Below are positions 62,700 to 64,000 of a DNA stretch of 64,000 nt, piece after piece; the first letter of the stretch is position 1, and every line of letters begins with the position of its first letter. The translations under genes and the position numbers were made by a program. Source of the stretch: Odiellus spinosus (lineage: Eukaryota > Arthropoda > Arachnida > Opiliones > Phalangiidae); NCBI GenBank assembly GCA_963920705.1, contig OY987231.1, positions 5,697,424-5,761,423 of the forward strand, read 5' to 3'. Below the pieces are notes generated by a model, which did not search any database, was not told where the DNA came from, and was given only the letters and a program-made list of their open reading frames with translations.

Positions 62700-63340
62700 T
62701 TGAGTGAGCAAAAACCTAAGCCTTATTTGACAAATTAGGCTTAGGTTTTCTATAGCTTTTTACCTCCCCGACTGAACTTTAGTTCAAGGGGAGGTTTTAC
62801 ACTGGTCGTGTCTGTGTGTCTGTGTGTGTGTCACTTCCTGTGTAAGCGGATATCCTGTGTAAGCGGAAATCACGTGACCTAGCTCGTGGAGCAAAAAGTC
62901 TAGAGACATGATCATACCCGCTTATCGTTCAATTCCGTTTAACGGGAATTACCTCCTTTAAGCTTGGCTGCCACATTAAGTTTCACCTTCCACTATCCAC
63001 TTTACGGTCAAACCTCGATGCTAGACAGTTGAAGGCGATTATACGCAATGGGACGTCTCCCACTGTTATAATCACCTCCGACCGTCCTCACATCAAGATC
63101 CAACCTCTAGTGTCCGATCTCAGCGGGCCATATTAGCGAGGCGTCCCTCACTAATATAGTCCACATCAACCTTCCACTCCACACATCTCCTCCCTCTACG
63201 GGTCTTTATGGTGCAGTTACCGAATGCCTAGGGTTACGATAAACGTCTAGACGTTGAGAAGGGGGGGTTTTCCCCAACTCTTCTCGGTTACTCGCTCGAT
63301 GAATAAAGGTTCGCGAAAGCTATATATACCCCTTTTCCGT
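62700..63340. other. Structured, less AT-rich non-coding block
   Basis: Begins with a hairpin AAAACCTAAGCCT / AGGCTTAGGTTTT (62707-62750), then TGTGTC microsatellite (62795-62832), two copies of CCTGTGTAAGCGGA, and a ~400-bp block of balanced base composition without open frames. It ends near a TATATATA (63320). It could be a repeat or a non-coding RNA locus. I cannot classify it. Confidence 0.45.
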
Positions 63341-64000
63341 GCCCTAACTATTTTGGCCTTATGCCGCGATATCTTTTAGTGAATTCAAGCGTATTTTAAT
63401 TTAATATAATAACATTGTTTAACTGAATCTAATTAATAACGAAGCTGAAAAATCAATTTAAAATTCAAAATAGTTTTGAAGATATTTAAGAAATTGTGCA
63501 AAAATTTATAGAAATGTGACCGTTTAATACCAGCTTGAGTTGGCAGCATGCGCTAAAGTATTTTCCATATATATCAATTAGTCAAAAAAGCAAAGGTATA
63601 ACGGGCAGTATAGGCTTAGGCTTGCTGCAAACTTGGGGTGGATTGAAGAATCAAAATAAAGGTCCGTTTATGCAAGATAGAAACAACATAATTTAGATAA
63701 GAGATAAAGGCGCCTTCACAGGGATATAGAGATGGTTATATGGCATGTATACATGGACATTACAAATAATTTTATTATTTTTTTTTTGTTATATTGAGAG
63801 AATTAGCTTTATGTACCGGGATTTCTTGCACGCGCTTTCAATTTCTTTTTTTCAATTTCTCGCATGTTTGCGATACTGCCCTAAGCTGGATGCACTAAAA
63901 TTTCTCGCGCATTTGCGGACTTCGCAAATGTGTTTCGCGCGAAAATGTCGCGTGTACGCGAGGGTATAATTCACAAGAAACGTTGGATTTGCAATAAGTT
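63341..64000. other. Right edge, nothing recognised
   Basis: AT-rich sequence. The 74-codon frame at 63745-63969 has no recognisable domain. Short direct repeats of AATTTCTCGC.. near 63840-63910. Confidence 0.4.

Overview
Eukaryotic nuclear DNA, AT-rich, with spliced genes scattered among dense short DNA-transposon copies. The organism is probably an arthropod: there is a divergent ionotropic-receptor (IR/iGluR-like) gene and a fatty-acid-hydroxylase gene of the type I associate with insects and chelicerates. A chelicerate is my best guess, but this is inference only. I saw no retrovirus, LTR element, Polinton, CRISPR array, tRNA or rRNA.

Layout. 1-9.3 kb: a 14-bp satellite, then a gene-free repeat block. 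9.4-12.0 kb (minus): seven exons of an IR-like receptor whose 5' end I could not find. 12.1-16.6 kb: a rearranged second copy of the 2.5-8.05 kb block. 16.6-24.3 kb (minus): a complete seven-exon membrane fatty acid hydroxylase, 329 aa. 27.4-32.0 kb (plus): a complete seven-exon PBLD (PhzF-fold) gene, 297 aa. 36.1-54.7 kb (plus): a complete 23-exon ABCC4-type transporter, 1325 aa, with every junction in phase. 54.7-64 kb: no recognisable host gene, but a THAP-bearing transposon, a tandem array of palindromic ~530-bp units, a long-TIR element and minisatellites.

The four genes do not form a pathway. They share very short ancestral introns (63-100 nt where no transposon sits), and nearly all longer introns are swollen by MITEs.

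The main discovery candidate is a set of seven transposon families with unrelated terminal inverted repeats. All start with C and end with G, all make 7-bp target-site duplications, and the duplications share a palindromic preference NTNNNAN. One copy carries a THAP-type zinc-finger start, which points to a P-like transposase. A second group (TIRs beginning AGGGA or AGTGA, TTAA duplications) is Kolobok-like. The two groups are nested in each other up to three deep.
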